This document shows positions 1-6,475 of a DNA stretch of 12,658 nt, in pieces. Numbering within the stretch: the stretch's first letter is position 1; each line of letters opens with the position of its first letter. The DNA comes from JAJBWD01 sp041821285 (GTDB taxonomy: Bacteria > Bacillota > Clostridia > Clostridiales > Clostridiaceae). The notes under the pieces are model-generated. The model was given only the letters and a program-made list of their open reading frames with translations. It was not told the origin of the DNA and did no database searches. The stretch covers positions 1-12,658 of the forward strand of contig JBGUER010000089.1 of NCBI GenBank assembly GCA_041821285.1, given 5' to 3'. The position numbers were made by a program, and so were the translations under genes.

Positions 1-169
1 TTCAGGAAAAGAATTTTGTGAAGATGATATTTATGAAATGTTTAAAAAGATATGGCTAGAAGACCATAAATTATCAGACATAAAAGAATTAAAAACATAT
101 ATTAAACTAGAAGATGATACAGCATATTGTGTTGTTAATGGAGACATTACTGTTCCAATTAAACTTTAA
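1..169 (+). CDS. C-terminal fragment of an unrecognised protein
   Basis: The frame opening at base 2 is open for 55 codons and ends with TAA at 167-169; the 5' part lies outside the window. The visible tail is rich in charged residues (start SGKEFCEDDIY, end NGDITVPIKL) and has no membrane segment. I do not recognise the family. A terminator follows about 24 bases after the stop, which supports a genuine gene end. Function cannot be inferred from this fragment. Confidence 0.7.
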   Translation, partial: SGKEFCEDDIYEMFKKIWLEDHKLSDIKELKTYIKLEDDTAYCVVNGDITVPIKL

Positions 170-192
170 TCTATATATAATTTAGTATAAAG

Positions 193-223
193 AGTATCTA
201 CTTTAGTAGGTGCTTTTTGTTTT
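193..223 (+). terminator. Rho-independent terminator after the first (partial) gene
   Basis: A 9-bp stem (AGTATCTAC at 193-201 with GTAGGTGCT at 206-214, two G-U pairs) closes a TTTA loop and runs into TTTTTGTTTT. It separates the partial gene from the transcript that begins before 280. Confidence 0.8.
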
Positions 224-231
224 ACAATACT

Positions 232-240
232 TGATATAAA
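232..240 (+). promoter_or_regulatory. Possible extended -10 promoter for the MmcQ/YjbR-YpmS-like unit
   Basis: TGATATAAA at 232-240 matches an extended -10 (TGnTATAAT-like) between the upstream terminator and the ribosome binding site at 268-275. No convincing -35 lies 17 bases upstream, so the call rests on the extended -10 and its position. Confidence 0.35.
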
Positions 241-279
241 ATAGTAAAAATGTTATTCTCGAAGATAGAGAGGTGAAAT

Positions 280-633
280 ATGAATTTAATAGATTTGAAA
301 AAATACTGTCTTAATAAAAAGGCTACAAAAGAAGATTTTCCATTTGATGATAAAACATTAGTATTTAAAGTAGGTACTAAAATGTTTGGACTTACAAATA
401 TAGAAAATGAAGTTTTATCAGTGAATTTAAAATGTGATCCGGAACTTTCAATTAGTTTAAGAAATGAATATTCCGCTATAAAACCAGGATATCATATGAA
501 TAAAGAACATTGGAATACAGTAATATTAGATGGAAGTATAGAAGATGATAAAATTGAGTGGCTTATTGATCTTTCCTATGACTTAGTGGTAAAAGGATTA
601 CCAAAAAACCAGAGGGAATTATTAAAAAAGTAA
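280..633 (+). CDS. MmcQ/YjbR family protein
   Basis: The 117-residue protein has the length and layout of the MmcQ/YjbR family, a small CyaY-like fold often labelled DNA-binding. Family features are an N-terminal helix (MNLIDLKKYCLNKK), the early acidic-aromatic EDFPFDD stretch, a strand with KVGTKMFGL, a VNLKCDP strand, and the GYHMNKEHWNTVILDG segment before a terminal helix. It should be cytosolic. The biochemical role of the family is poorly defined, so no pathway is assigned. The ATG at 280 is preceded by AGAGAGGTG with good spacing. The next gene begins about 50 bases downstream on the same strand with no terminator between, so the two are probably co-transcribed. Confidence 0.85.
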   Translation: MNLIDLKKYCLNKKATKEDFPFDDKTLVFKVGTKMFGLTNIENEVLSVNLKCDPELSISLRNEYSAIKPGYHMNKEHWNTVILDGSIEDDKIEWLIDLSYDLVVKGLPKNQRELLKK

Positions 634-688
634 AATTACATATTTTTGATTTACGTATATTATAAAATTTAGAGGTGATTTGATATAT

Positions 689-1645
689 ATGAAAAAAATA
701 AGTATTAAAATAAATAGAAAATATATTATTATATCAATAATTTGTGTATTGATAGTTTTTATATATTTATTATTTAATAGAATAACCTATGGGAATAATT
801 TCAAGGTATTTACAATAACTTCTTCATCAGATACTATGAGCAAAATAGCTAAAGCTAGTAAGGATGGTGAAAGTTTAGATATTAATTCAGCAGAATTAAA
901 TGGAATATTTCAAATATATCCAGGAGAATCATACAAAGTATCTAAAAATATAGAAATAGAAAAAGTTTTATGTAGTATTGATAATAAGTATATTCAGTTT
1001 TATATTCCATCTAAAATGTATGGAATAAATACTATTATTACTATAAAGGGGAAAATTACATATCTAAATGATAATTTCACTTTCACTCCTGAATATATAA
1101 AATTAGGTAAAGTAAAAATACCTAAAAATATTATTTTTGATAAATTTAAAGAAATAGATAATGAAAATATAAAAATTGATGGTGGTAATATTATTATTAG
1201 TTCAGATATACTACCTATAGCAGTTGATGATTTTAAACTTGATGAAAAATATATTAGTTTAACATTTCCTAAACATGATGAAGAAAAAGAAGTGGATAAT
1301 AGTAATAGTGATGAAGATATAGAAACCAGTGATAATAAACAAGAAGTTGAAATTTCTCAAGAACAAATTAGAAAAAATCAACTTCAATCTGTGTATAATC
1401 AGTTAGGAACTGTGTATAACTCTGTAAAAACGGATAAGGAAAAAGCAATAATTTCAACTATTAGATCTGTTGTAAATAAAATGATTGCTGACCCAAATTA
1501 TAAATATCAAACTCAGGCTGCAGGGGTTAAATCAGAATATGCTAAACTTTCAGAAGATGAAAGGTCTGATGTGAAAAATTCTATATTAATGAATATGAGT
1601 ATGTCTAGTTTAAGAATGCTAAATGAGACCTTTAATTTGATATAA
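689..1645 (+). CDS. Membrane-anchored YpmS/DUF2140-like protein
   Basis: A basic N-terminus is followed by one hydrophobic helix (about residues 12-30 from this start), giving a single-pass anchor with the rest predicted outside. The body matches the YpmS/DUF2140 plan: a SAELNGIF motif near the anchor, a beta-rich core with TPEYIKLGKVKIPKNIIF (the family's conserved 'LG.l.iP' strand), and an IDGGNIIIS strand near its end. The clostridial protein adds an acidic linker (EEKEVDNSNSDEDIETSDN) and a helical C-terminal domain of about 90 residues. YpmS function is unknown. Start is ambiguous: TTG at 680 lies only 4 bases from AGAGG (671-675), while ATG at 689 lies 13 bases away. I prefer ATG because it starts MKKISIKINRKY. 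The stop is only 22 bases from the convergent MATE stop. Confidence 0.6.
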   Translation: MKKISIKINRKYIIISIICVLIVFIYLLFNRITYGNNFKVFTITSSSDTMSKIAKASKDGESLDINSAELNGIFQIYPGESYKVSKNIEIEKVLCSIDNKYIQFYIPSKMYGINTIITIKGKITYLNDNFTFTPEYIKLGKVKIPKNIIFDKFKEIDNENIKIDGGNIIISSDILPIAVDDFKLDEKYISLTFPKHDEEKEVDNSNSDEDIETSDNKQEVEISQEQIRKNQLQSVYNQLGTVYNSVKTDKEKAIISTIRSVVNKMIADPNYKYQTQAAGVKSEYAKLSEDERSDVKNSILMNMSMSSLRMLNETFNLI

Positions 1646-1667
1646 AATGTATGTTTTGAATGTTTTA

Positions 1668-3029
1668 CTATGCAGTGGTTTGTTTTTCTAAAATATTGCT
1701 TTGAATCATATTTCTAATTTTAATAGCGAAAAATATTGTTATTAGTGCTGTAGTTAAATCAGCAAAAGGTTGGCATAAAAATACTCCTTTATAGTCTAAT
1801 AAATGTGGTAATATAAAAACCCAAGGTATAAGTGCCCAGCCTTGCTTAGCTGTTGATAATACTGCAGCCTCTAGTCCACGTCCAAGTGCTTGATATATTC
1901 CGCTTATAATAACTATAAAGCCAGCTAAAGGGGAGGCTATACCGTAATATACAAGGCCTTTTGAAGTTATAATAATAGCTTGACTATCTTTTAGGAAAAT
2001 TGAAGCAATTTGTTTTGAAAAGATTACAAGTATAATACCATAAATTGCAGAAAATATAGTGGACCATTTAATTGCAACTTTTATAGATTCTGATAATCTT
2101 TTATAATTTTTTGACCCATAATTAAAGCCTGCTATTGGTTGAAAACCTTGATTTATACCAAGGATAATAAAAAAACCTATTGAATAAACCCTGTTTACTA
2201 TGCCTACTCCAGCTAAAATAGAGCTCCCATAAATTATTGCTATATTATTTAGTAAAGCCATGGAAATACTAGAGAAAACCTGACGAAGCATGGTTGGTAT
2301 ACCTATTTTCAATATTTCTTCATATATTTTAGTTGAAAAACTAATATATTTTAATTTAAGCTTAATTAGACTTTTTTCACTAAGATAGTAGGAAAGAAGT
2401 AGTATTGTGGATAAAAGCTGTGAAATAACAGTTGCAATAGCTGCTCCTTTTATACCTAAACCTAGAGTGAATATAAAAATAGGATCTAGAATTATATTTA
2501 AAATAGCACCTGAACTCATAGTTATCATAGGCACTTTTGCACTGCCTTCAGCTCTTAATGTATTATTCATAGTCATGTTAACCATAGTAAGTACAGAACC
2601 TAACACTATCACACTGCCATAATCCACAGAATAAGCCATGATTGGTGATGTAGCACCAAAGAGTTTTAGTACAAATTCTAAGTTAAAACTTATAAGTATA
2701 GTAAAAATAACTCCAACAAAAAAACTGCTAAAAAGAGATGTTGATGCGGTTTTATTAGCTTCATCATAATTATCTTGTCCAAGCAATCTAGATATATAAG
2801 ATGCGGCTCCAACTCCAAAACATAAACCAATTGAACTTATTAACATAAAAAGTGGAAAAACCACAGTAGCTGCAGCTACTTGAGATGTACCAATCCATCC
2901 TACAAACATTGTATCTACTGCATTATATATTGCATTTACTAGCATGCCTATTATTGCAGGCATAGACAATTTAAATAATGCTAATTCAATTTTATCTTGA
3001 CTTAATATTTTTATCCTTTTTTCATTCAT
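1668..3029 (-). CDS. MATE family multidrug efflux transporter, MepA-like
   Basis: The 453-residue protein has about 12 hydrophobic segments in two homologous halves, the normal MATE size. The first helix has the typical LSMPAIIGMLVNAIYNAVDTMF start, the NTLRAEGSAKVPM loop follows TM4, and ILNIILDPIFIF plus LGIKGAAIATVISQ mark the end of the N-terminal half. The C half begins with ILKIGIPTMLRQ and contains NQGFQPIAGFNYG. MATE proteins of this type expel cationic drugs and dyes using Na+ or H+ gradients; substrate cannot be read from sequence. ATG at 3029 has AGGAG (3038-3042) eight bases upstream. The gene lies 16 bases behind a marR gene, the same order as mepR-mepA in Staphylococcus, so drug-responsive derepression is likely. 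Confidence 0.9.
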   Translation of the reverse strand: MNEKRIKILSQDKIELALFKLSMPAIIGMLVNAIYNAVDTMFVGWIGTSQVAAATVVFPLFMLISSIGLCFGVGAASYISRLLGQDNYDEANKTASTSLFSSFFVGVIFTILISFNLEFVLKLFGATSPIMAYSVDYGSVIVLGSVLTMVNMTMNNTLRAEGSAKVPMITMSSGAILNIILDPIFIFTLGLGIKGAAIATVISQLLSTILLLSYYLSEKSLIKLKLKYISFSTKIYEEILKIGIPTMLRQVFSSISMALLNNIAIIYGSSILAGVGIVNRVYSIGFFIILGINQGFQPIAGFNYGSKNYKRLSESIKVAIKWSTIFSAIYGIILVIFSKQIASIFLKDSQAIIITSKGLVYYGIASPLAGFIVIISGIYQALGRGLEAAVLSTAKQGWALIPWVFILPHLLDYKGVFLCQPFADLTTALITIFFAIKIRNMIQSNILEKQTTA

Positions 3030-3045
3030 TTTTAAAGCTCCTGTT

Positions 3046-3480
3046 CTATCCTAATATTTTGTGTATATTTAATAATGAATTTAATAATACTTCAGATGTA
3101 TCTTTCTCACATGAGGACAATATATTTTCAATATATAAATTAATTTCATACATATATTGATTTACAAAGTCAACACCTGTTTCTGTTAATTCAATATTTA
3201 TATATCGTCGATCTGTTTGGTCATATACTCTACTTATCAAGCCCTTTTGTTCAAAATATTTAATAATAGGTGAAATGTTTGATTTGGTGATATTAAGTTT
3301 TTTTGATAATTCTGAAATAGTCATTTTGCCATTATTGTTTATAGAAAATAAAATCTTAAAATAACCTGATGGAATATTGTTTTTATGATTAACTTTTCTT
3401 AACACATTATTTCTTACAAGTGGAATTAATTTTATTAGCAAACTAGATATATCATCTGTATGCGTAGTATTTTTATTCAT
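3046..3480 (-). CDS. MarR family transcriptional regulator
   Basis: The 144-residue protein carries a winged helix-turn-helix in the middle: KMTISELSKKLNITKSNISPI forms the HTH (about residues 52-72), KYFEQKGLISRVYD the recognition-helix end and wing entry, and DRRYINIELTETG the wing with the conserved D-R-R pattern. N- and C-terminal helices would form the dimer interface. MarR proteins usually repress themselves and an adjacent exporter until a ligand binds. Here the MATE gene starts 16 bases downstream, and a perfect 17-bp inverted repeat covers the promoter. GGAGGAA (3491-3497, reverse strand) is the ribosome binding site, about 12 bases from ATG, slightly long. The ligand is unknown. Confidence 0.9.
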   Translation of the reverse strand: MNKNTTHTDDISSLLIKLIPLVRNNVLRKVNHKNNIPSGYFKILFSINNNGKMTISELSKKLNITKSNISPIIKYFEQKGLISRVYDQTDRRYINIELTETGVDFVNQYMYEINLYIENILSSCEKDTSEVLLNSLLNIHKILG

Positions 3481-3513
3481 ATTGTTTCTGTTCCTCCAAT
3501 ATATAGTATTTAT

Positions 3514-3553
3514 ACAAATATAATAGTTATAATAACATAACTATTATATTTGT
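3514..3553. promoter_or_regulatory. Perfect inverted repeat, likely MarR operator
   Basis: The arm ACAAATATAATAGTTAT (3514-3530) is the exact reverse complement of 3537-3553, with a 6-base spacer. The repeat overlaps the -35 and -10 of the reverse-strand marR promoter, the expected place for an autorepressor operator. Each arm could alternatively be one dimer site. It has no following T-run, so it is not a terminator. Confidence 0.7.
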
Positions 3554-3556
3554 CAA
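3527..3556 (-). promoter_or_regulatory. Promoter of the marR-MATE operon
   Basis: Read on the reverse strand, a consensus -35 TTGACA (3556-3551) is followed after 18 bases by TTATAA (3532-3527). Its start would lie about 40 bases before the marR ATG. The elements sit inside the perfect inverted repeat. Confidence 0.65.
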
Positions 3557-3557
3557 T

Positions 3558-3576
3558 ATGGGGACGGTTCAGTAAA
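3558..3576 (+). repeat. Copy A of GC-rich interspersed repeat
   Basis: ATGGGGACGGTTCAGTAAA is identical over 19 bases to 9503-9521. Both copies lie between divergent genes and have the same orientation. The GC-rich core stands out in this AT-rich DNA. Similar GGGGACGGTTC words are, from memory, scattered between genes in clostridia, possibly as remnants of small REP-like elements; I could not confirm this here. Confidence 0.6.
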
Positions 3577-3580
3577 TTTA

Positions 3581-3607
3581 TTGCAATTCGTACCGGTACG
3601 GTTGCAA
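3581..3607. promoter_or_regulatory. GC-rich palindrome upstream of the ECF S gene, possible operator
   Basis: A perfect 12-base palindrome CGTACCGGTACG (3589-3600) is flanked by TTGCAA at 3581-3586 and at 3602-3607, making a nearly symmetrical 27-base element. The central ACCGGT resembles operators of LacI-family regulators such as E. coli GntR, but no such regulator is in the window. It could also be an RNA hairpin or part of the repeat that starts at 3558. It lies upstream of a weak -10 (TATAAA, 3634-3639). Confidence 0.4.
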
Positions 3608-3670
3608 GTTGTTTGATTTAATTGTATTTTTAGTATAAATACATTATTTAGTAAAAGGAAAGGTGATTTT

Positions 3671-4171
3671 ATGACAACTAAAAAAATTGTTCGCATTGGT
3701 TTACTTTCAGCGCTGTGTTTTGCAGCTACTTTTATTCGTATTCCATTGCCATTTTTAGGACCAAACAGTATGGTTCATTTAGGAACAACGGTACTGTTTA
3801 TATCAGCAGTACTTGTTGGATCAGAAGCTGGATGGGCTGGGGCTATAGGATGTTCCCTATTTGATCTTATGTTGATGCCAATTTATGCTATACCTACATT
3901 TATAATAAAGGGACTACAGGGATATGTAGTTGGAAAAATTGTTTTTATGAATAATAAGGAAGGAAATAGTTTTGTTCAGAATTTAGTTGGTTTTTTAGTA
4001 GGTTCTATAATATCATTATTGGGATATTTTTTAACAGATGGTATTATATATGGGAATTGGACAACTGCATTAGTTAGTACGCTAGGTTCTCTACTAACTT
4101 CTGGTATAGGAATTATATTTGCTATGATAATAATAACTTTAATAAGACCAATAATTAATAAATCTTCATAA
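3671..4171 (+). CDS. ECF transporter S component (PF07155-like)
   Basis: The 166-residue integral membrane protein has five to six hydrophobic helices and the hallmarks of small substrate-binding S components: an N-terminal MTTKKIVRIGLLSALCFAAT helix with small residues for docking to the T subunit, a VHLGTTVLFISAVLVGSEAGWAGAIG segment, and PIYAIPTFIIKGLQGYVVGKI. This order matches the group labelled riboflavin-type (PF07155), but that label does not fix the vitamin, and no FMN or other riboswitch is evident upstream. The energising EcfA/A'/T proteins are not here, so it probably shares a general module encoded elsewhere. Start: AAAGGAAAGGTGATTTT precedes ATG. The YhhN-like gene follows 54 bases downstream, probably in the same transcript. 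Its 5' end is less AT-rich than its neighbours. Confidence 0.8.
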   Translation: MTTKKIVRIGLLSALCFAATFIRIPLPFLGPNSMVHLGTTVLFISAVLVGSEAGWAGAIGCSLFDLMLMPIYAIPTFIIKGLQGYVVGKIVFMNNKEGNSFVQNLVGFLVGSIISLLGYFLTDGIIYGNWTTALVSTLGSLLTSGIGIIFAMIIITLIRPIINKSS

Positions 4172-4225
4172 ATATAAAATAATTAGGTATCCTAATAGTA
4201 GATAAAAAATAAAGAAGGGAATTAA

Positions 4226-4951
4226 TTGAAGAATAAAATTGTCTGGTGGAATATTAATATTATTATTATGATATATATAAGTTTTCTGTTTTTAGATATT
4301 AGCAACAAAAATTCATTTATAAATACCGATATATTAAAATATATTTCAATAATATTGTGTTTTTTTATATCTTTTTTATATTCCAATACATCTATTAGTA
4401 AAGTTGATTTGAATTTATTAAGGTTAGGTTTATTCTTTACTGTGCTAGCAGATCTTTGCTTACTTTTTTTAGATAAATATATTATTGGGATAATATTATT
4501 TTGCATTGTTCAAATAATATATTTAATTAGGTATGAAAGAGGGGAAATTATTAGAAATATTATCTTTTTATTTATTATTGCGTTTATCATTTTAATCAGT
4601 ATTTATTTTATGAAATTATTTTATGGTGAAGTTGAAAACATATTTCCTGTTTCTTTATTTTATGCTATATGTTTATTAACTTCTGTTATAAAAGCATATA
4701 AAAATAAATCATATCCATGTCCTAATAACTATATAATAAGATGGGGTATGACTTTATTTCTTTTATGTGATATTTCTGTTGCTGTATATAATGTAACTAA
4801 TAATTTAATTTATTTTCCACATATATATACCATGAATCAAGTTTTTCTTCAATTTATTTGGTTGTTTTACCTTCCGTCTCAACTTCTTATTTCTCTAAGT
4901 GGATTAAAGTTTAGTATAGGGTTCGATAGGTATTTTAGGAATGGATCTTAA
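4226..4951 (+). CDS. YhhN/TMEM86-like membrane protein (lysoplasmalogenase family)
   Basis: The 241-residue protein is almost entirely hydrophobic, with about eight membrane helices. Two acidic helix motifs match the YhhN/TMEM86 plan: GLFFTVLADLCLLFLD (Asp76), followed by the GIILFCIVQIIYLIRY segment, and TLFLLCDISVAVYN (Asp182), followed by LIYFPHIYTMNQ and a last helix. TMEM86 enzymes cleave the vinyl-ether bond of lysoplasmalogens; several clostridia make plasmalogens, so a lipid-recycling role is plausible but inferred, and the sequence is divergent. Start: TTG at 4226 follows GAAGGGA (4214-4220); no nearby ATG is better placed. The last 48 bases overlap the 3' end of the opposing MATE gene. 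Confidence 0.6.
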   Translation: MKNKIVWWNINIIIMIYISFLFLDISNKNSFINTDILKYISIILCFFISFLYSNTSISKVDLNLLRLGLFFTVLADLCLLFLDKYIIGIILFCIVQIIYLIRYERGEIIRNIIFLFIIAFIILISIYFMKLFYGEVENIFPVSLFYAICLLTSVIKAYKNKSYPCPNNYIIRWGMTLFLLCDISVAVYNVTNNLIYFPHIYTMNQVFLQFIWLFYLPSQLLISLSGLKFSIGFDRYFRNGS

Positions 4952-6277
4952 TTTTATAAGAAACCAAGAAGTTAATATAATTCCCTTAAATATACTAGTT
5001 ATACTTATACTCCACCAAATACCATTCAACCCTAAATTAAATTTATAAGCTAAAATAAGGGATAATGGTATTCTGCTACCTGTAAGAAGAATTCCTATTA
5101 TAGCAGGTGGCAATGTTTTGCCAAGGCCATTAAAAGCACCTGCGGATATTATTTCTACACACATAAATAATTGAGATATCCCAAGGATTTTAAGATAAAC
5201 TACTCCGTAGCTAATAGCCTCTTTTTCAGGTATAAATATAGAGAATATTGGTTTGGAAAATACAATTAGTATAAAAGTAGCGCCTATACCAATAATACTA
5301 ACTAATCCTAGTGAAATAAAATAACCTTTTCTAATTCTATCCCATTTTTTACCGCCATAATTTTGCCCAATAAAAGCACAAACTGCAGTAGCGAATCCAG
5401 ATGCTGACATCCAAGAAATAGCTTCTATTTGAGAGCCTACTTTCTGGACTGCTATAGGAAGAGTACCCCAATCAGCAATTAAACGTGCTATAAGCATTGC
5501 AAAAAAGGCGAAAGCACCATTTTGTATAGAAGAAGGAAAACCTAATTTGAATATCTTTTTAATATAGTCTATATCTAATTTTTCGAATATATGGATATTG
5601 AAAAATAATATTAGTTGACTTTTTATTGTAATAAAAAAACAAAGGGATACAAAAAATTGAGCAAGTATTGTAGCTATAGCTGCACCTTTTACCCCTAAGG
5701 CTGGAATTGGACCAAAACCTAAAATTAATATTGGATCTAAAATAATATTAATAACAAGACCTAATGTATTTATTCTAAATGGAGTTTTACTATCGCCTGA
5801 GCCATTAAATATACCAGTTAAAACAGGAGAAATAAAATAAAATGGGAATCCGATTATTATTATTAATAGGTAATCAATAGCCATTTTATTAACTGCATCA
5901 TTTCCAAGTTTAAAAAATCCGATAAGTTGGTTGCGAAAGATAAAAATAAATAATCCGTATAAAATAGCCAGTATTATATCTATTTGTATAGTGTTTTTTA
6001 TAAATAGTTTAGTTGCATTGTGATTATCAGAGCCAGTTGATTGTGCTACACCAATTTCAGCTCCAGTTTTTGGAATCAAAATTAATGACATGCCAAACCA
6101 TGTGAAAAAACCTGCAGTCCCGATGGCAGCTACTGCATCACTACTAACTCTTCCAATCCATATCATGTCTATCATATTATAAGCCATTTGAATAAAGGAT
6201 GTACCCATTATAGGTATGGCAAGTTTTATTATTGATTTTGTTATGTTACCTTCTGTAAGTTTAGTTGATTTTGTCAT
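4904..6277 (-). CDS. MATE family efflux transporter
   Basis: The 457-residue protein has 12 predicted membrane helices in two halves. Family signatures are IIKLAIPIMGTSFIQMAYNMIDM in TM1, the GIFNGSGDSKTPFRIN loop, INIILDPILILGFGP, and LGVKGAAIATILAQ; the C half starts IFKLGFPSSIQNGAF and includes VCAFIGQNYGGKKWDRIRKG. It is clearly diverged from the MATE protein at 1668-3029 and lacks a neighbouring regulator, so the two are not a recent tandem duplication. It would export drugs or metabolites by cation antiport; substrate unknown. ATG at 6277 has GAGGTAA (about 6283-6289) upstream. It has its own promoter (6324-6352). Its stop lies inside the YhhN-like gene on the other strand. Confidence 0.88.
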   Translation of the reverse strand: MTKSTKLTEGNITKSIIKLAIPIMGTSFIQMAYNMIDMIWIGRVSSDAVAAIGTAGFFTWFGMSLILIPKTGAEIGVAQSTGSDNHNATKLFIKNTIQIDIILAILYGLFIFIFRNQLIGFFKLGNDAVNKMAIDYLLIIIIGFPFYFISPVLTGIFNGSGDSKTPFRINTLGLVINIILDPILILGFGPIPALGVKGAAIATILAQFFVSLCFFITIKSQLILFFNIHIFEKLDIDYIKKIFKLGFPSSIQNGAFAFFAMLIARLIADWGTLPIAVQKVGSQIEAISWMSASGFATAVCAFIGQNYGGKKWDRIRKGYFISLGLVSIIGIGATFILIVFSKPIFSIFIPEKEAISYGVVYLKILGISQLFMCVEIISAGAFNGLGKTLPPAIIGILLTGSRIPLSLILAYKFNLGLNGIWWSISITSIFKGIILTSWFLIKLRSIPKIPIEPYTKL

Positions 6278-6323
6278 ATGTTACCTCATTTATTGTTTTA
6301 TATTTATTAAATTAACATATCTA

Positions 6324-6352
6324 ATAATAATAGAGGAAGTCTAATAGTTCAA
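6324..6352 (-). promoter_or_regulatory. Promoter of the second MATE gene
   Basis: On the reverse strand TTGAAC (6352-6347) is followed after exactly 17 bases by TATTAT (6329-6324), about 45 bases before the ATG. Confidence 0.6.
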
Positions 6353-6383
6353 TAGGTTATAAAAAATACTTTTATTTAATAAA

Positions 6384-6412
6384 TGGAATTTTGTATATTA
6401 AATGGTTATAAT
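6384..6412 (+). promoter_or_regulatory. Probable promoter of the tocopherol-cyclase-like gene
   Basis: A perfect TATAAT (6407-6412) lies 64 bases before the ATG. The hexamer 17 bases upstream, TGGAAT (6384-6389), is a poor -35, so the promoter may need an activator or a different sigma factor. Confidence 0.45.
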
Positions 6413-6475
6413 ATATTTATAGGATAGGAGTTTTGATACTATTTAACATAAGCGAATATATAAGGTGGTAATAGT

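Noticed and set aside
2407..2622. Forward-strand open frame inside the MepA-like gene
   Set aside because: It is antisense to a clear MATE gene, has no ribosome binding site, and encodes no recognisable protein.
2978..3160. Forward-strand open frame across the MATE/marR junction
   Set aside because: It overlaps both confident reverse-strand genes and their ribosome binding site, with no support of its own.
3554..3670. Vitamin riboswitch upstream of the ECF S gene
   Set aside because: I see no FMN, TPP, preQ1 or cobalamin core motifs in the 117 bases; only the repeat and palindrome are present.
4182..4196. ATTAGG-TAT-CCTAAT hairpin between the S-component and YhhN-like genes as a terminator
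   Set aside because: The stem is only 6 bp with a 3-base loop and no T-run follows, so readthrough is expected.
4222..4506. Reverse-strand open frame inside the YhhN-like gene
   Set aside because: It is a shadow of the hydrophobic forward gene, without a convincing leader.
1668..6277. The two MATE genes as a recent duplication
   Set aside because: They share only family-level motifs, differ in promoter and regulator context, and are separated by unrelated genes.
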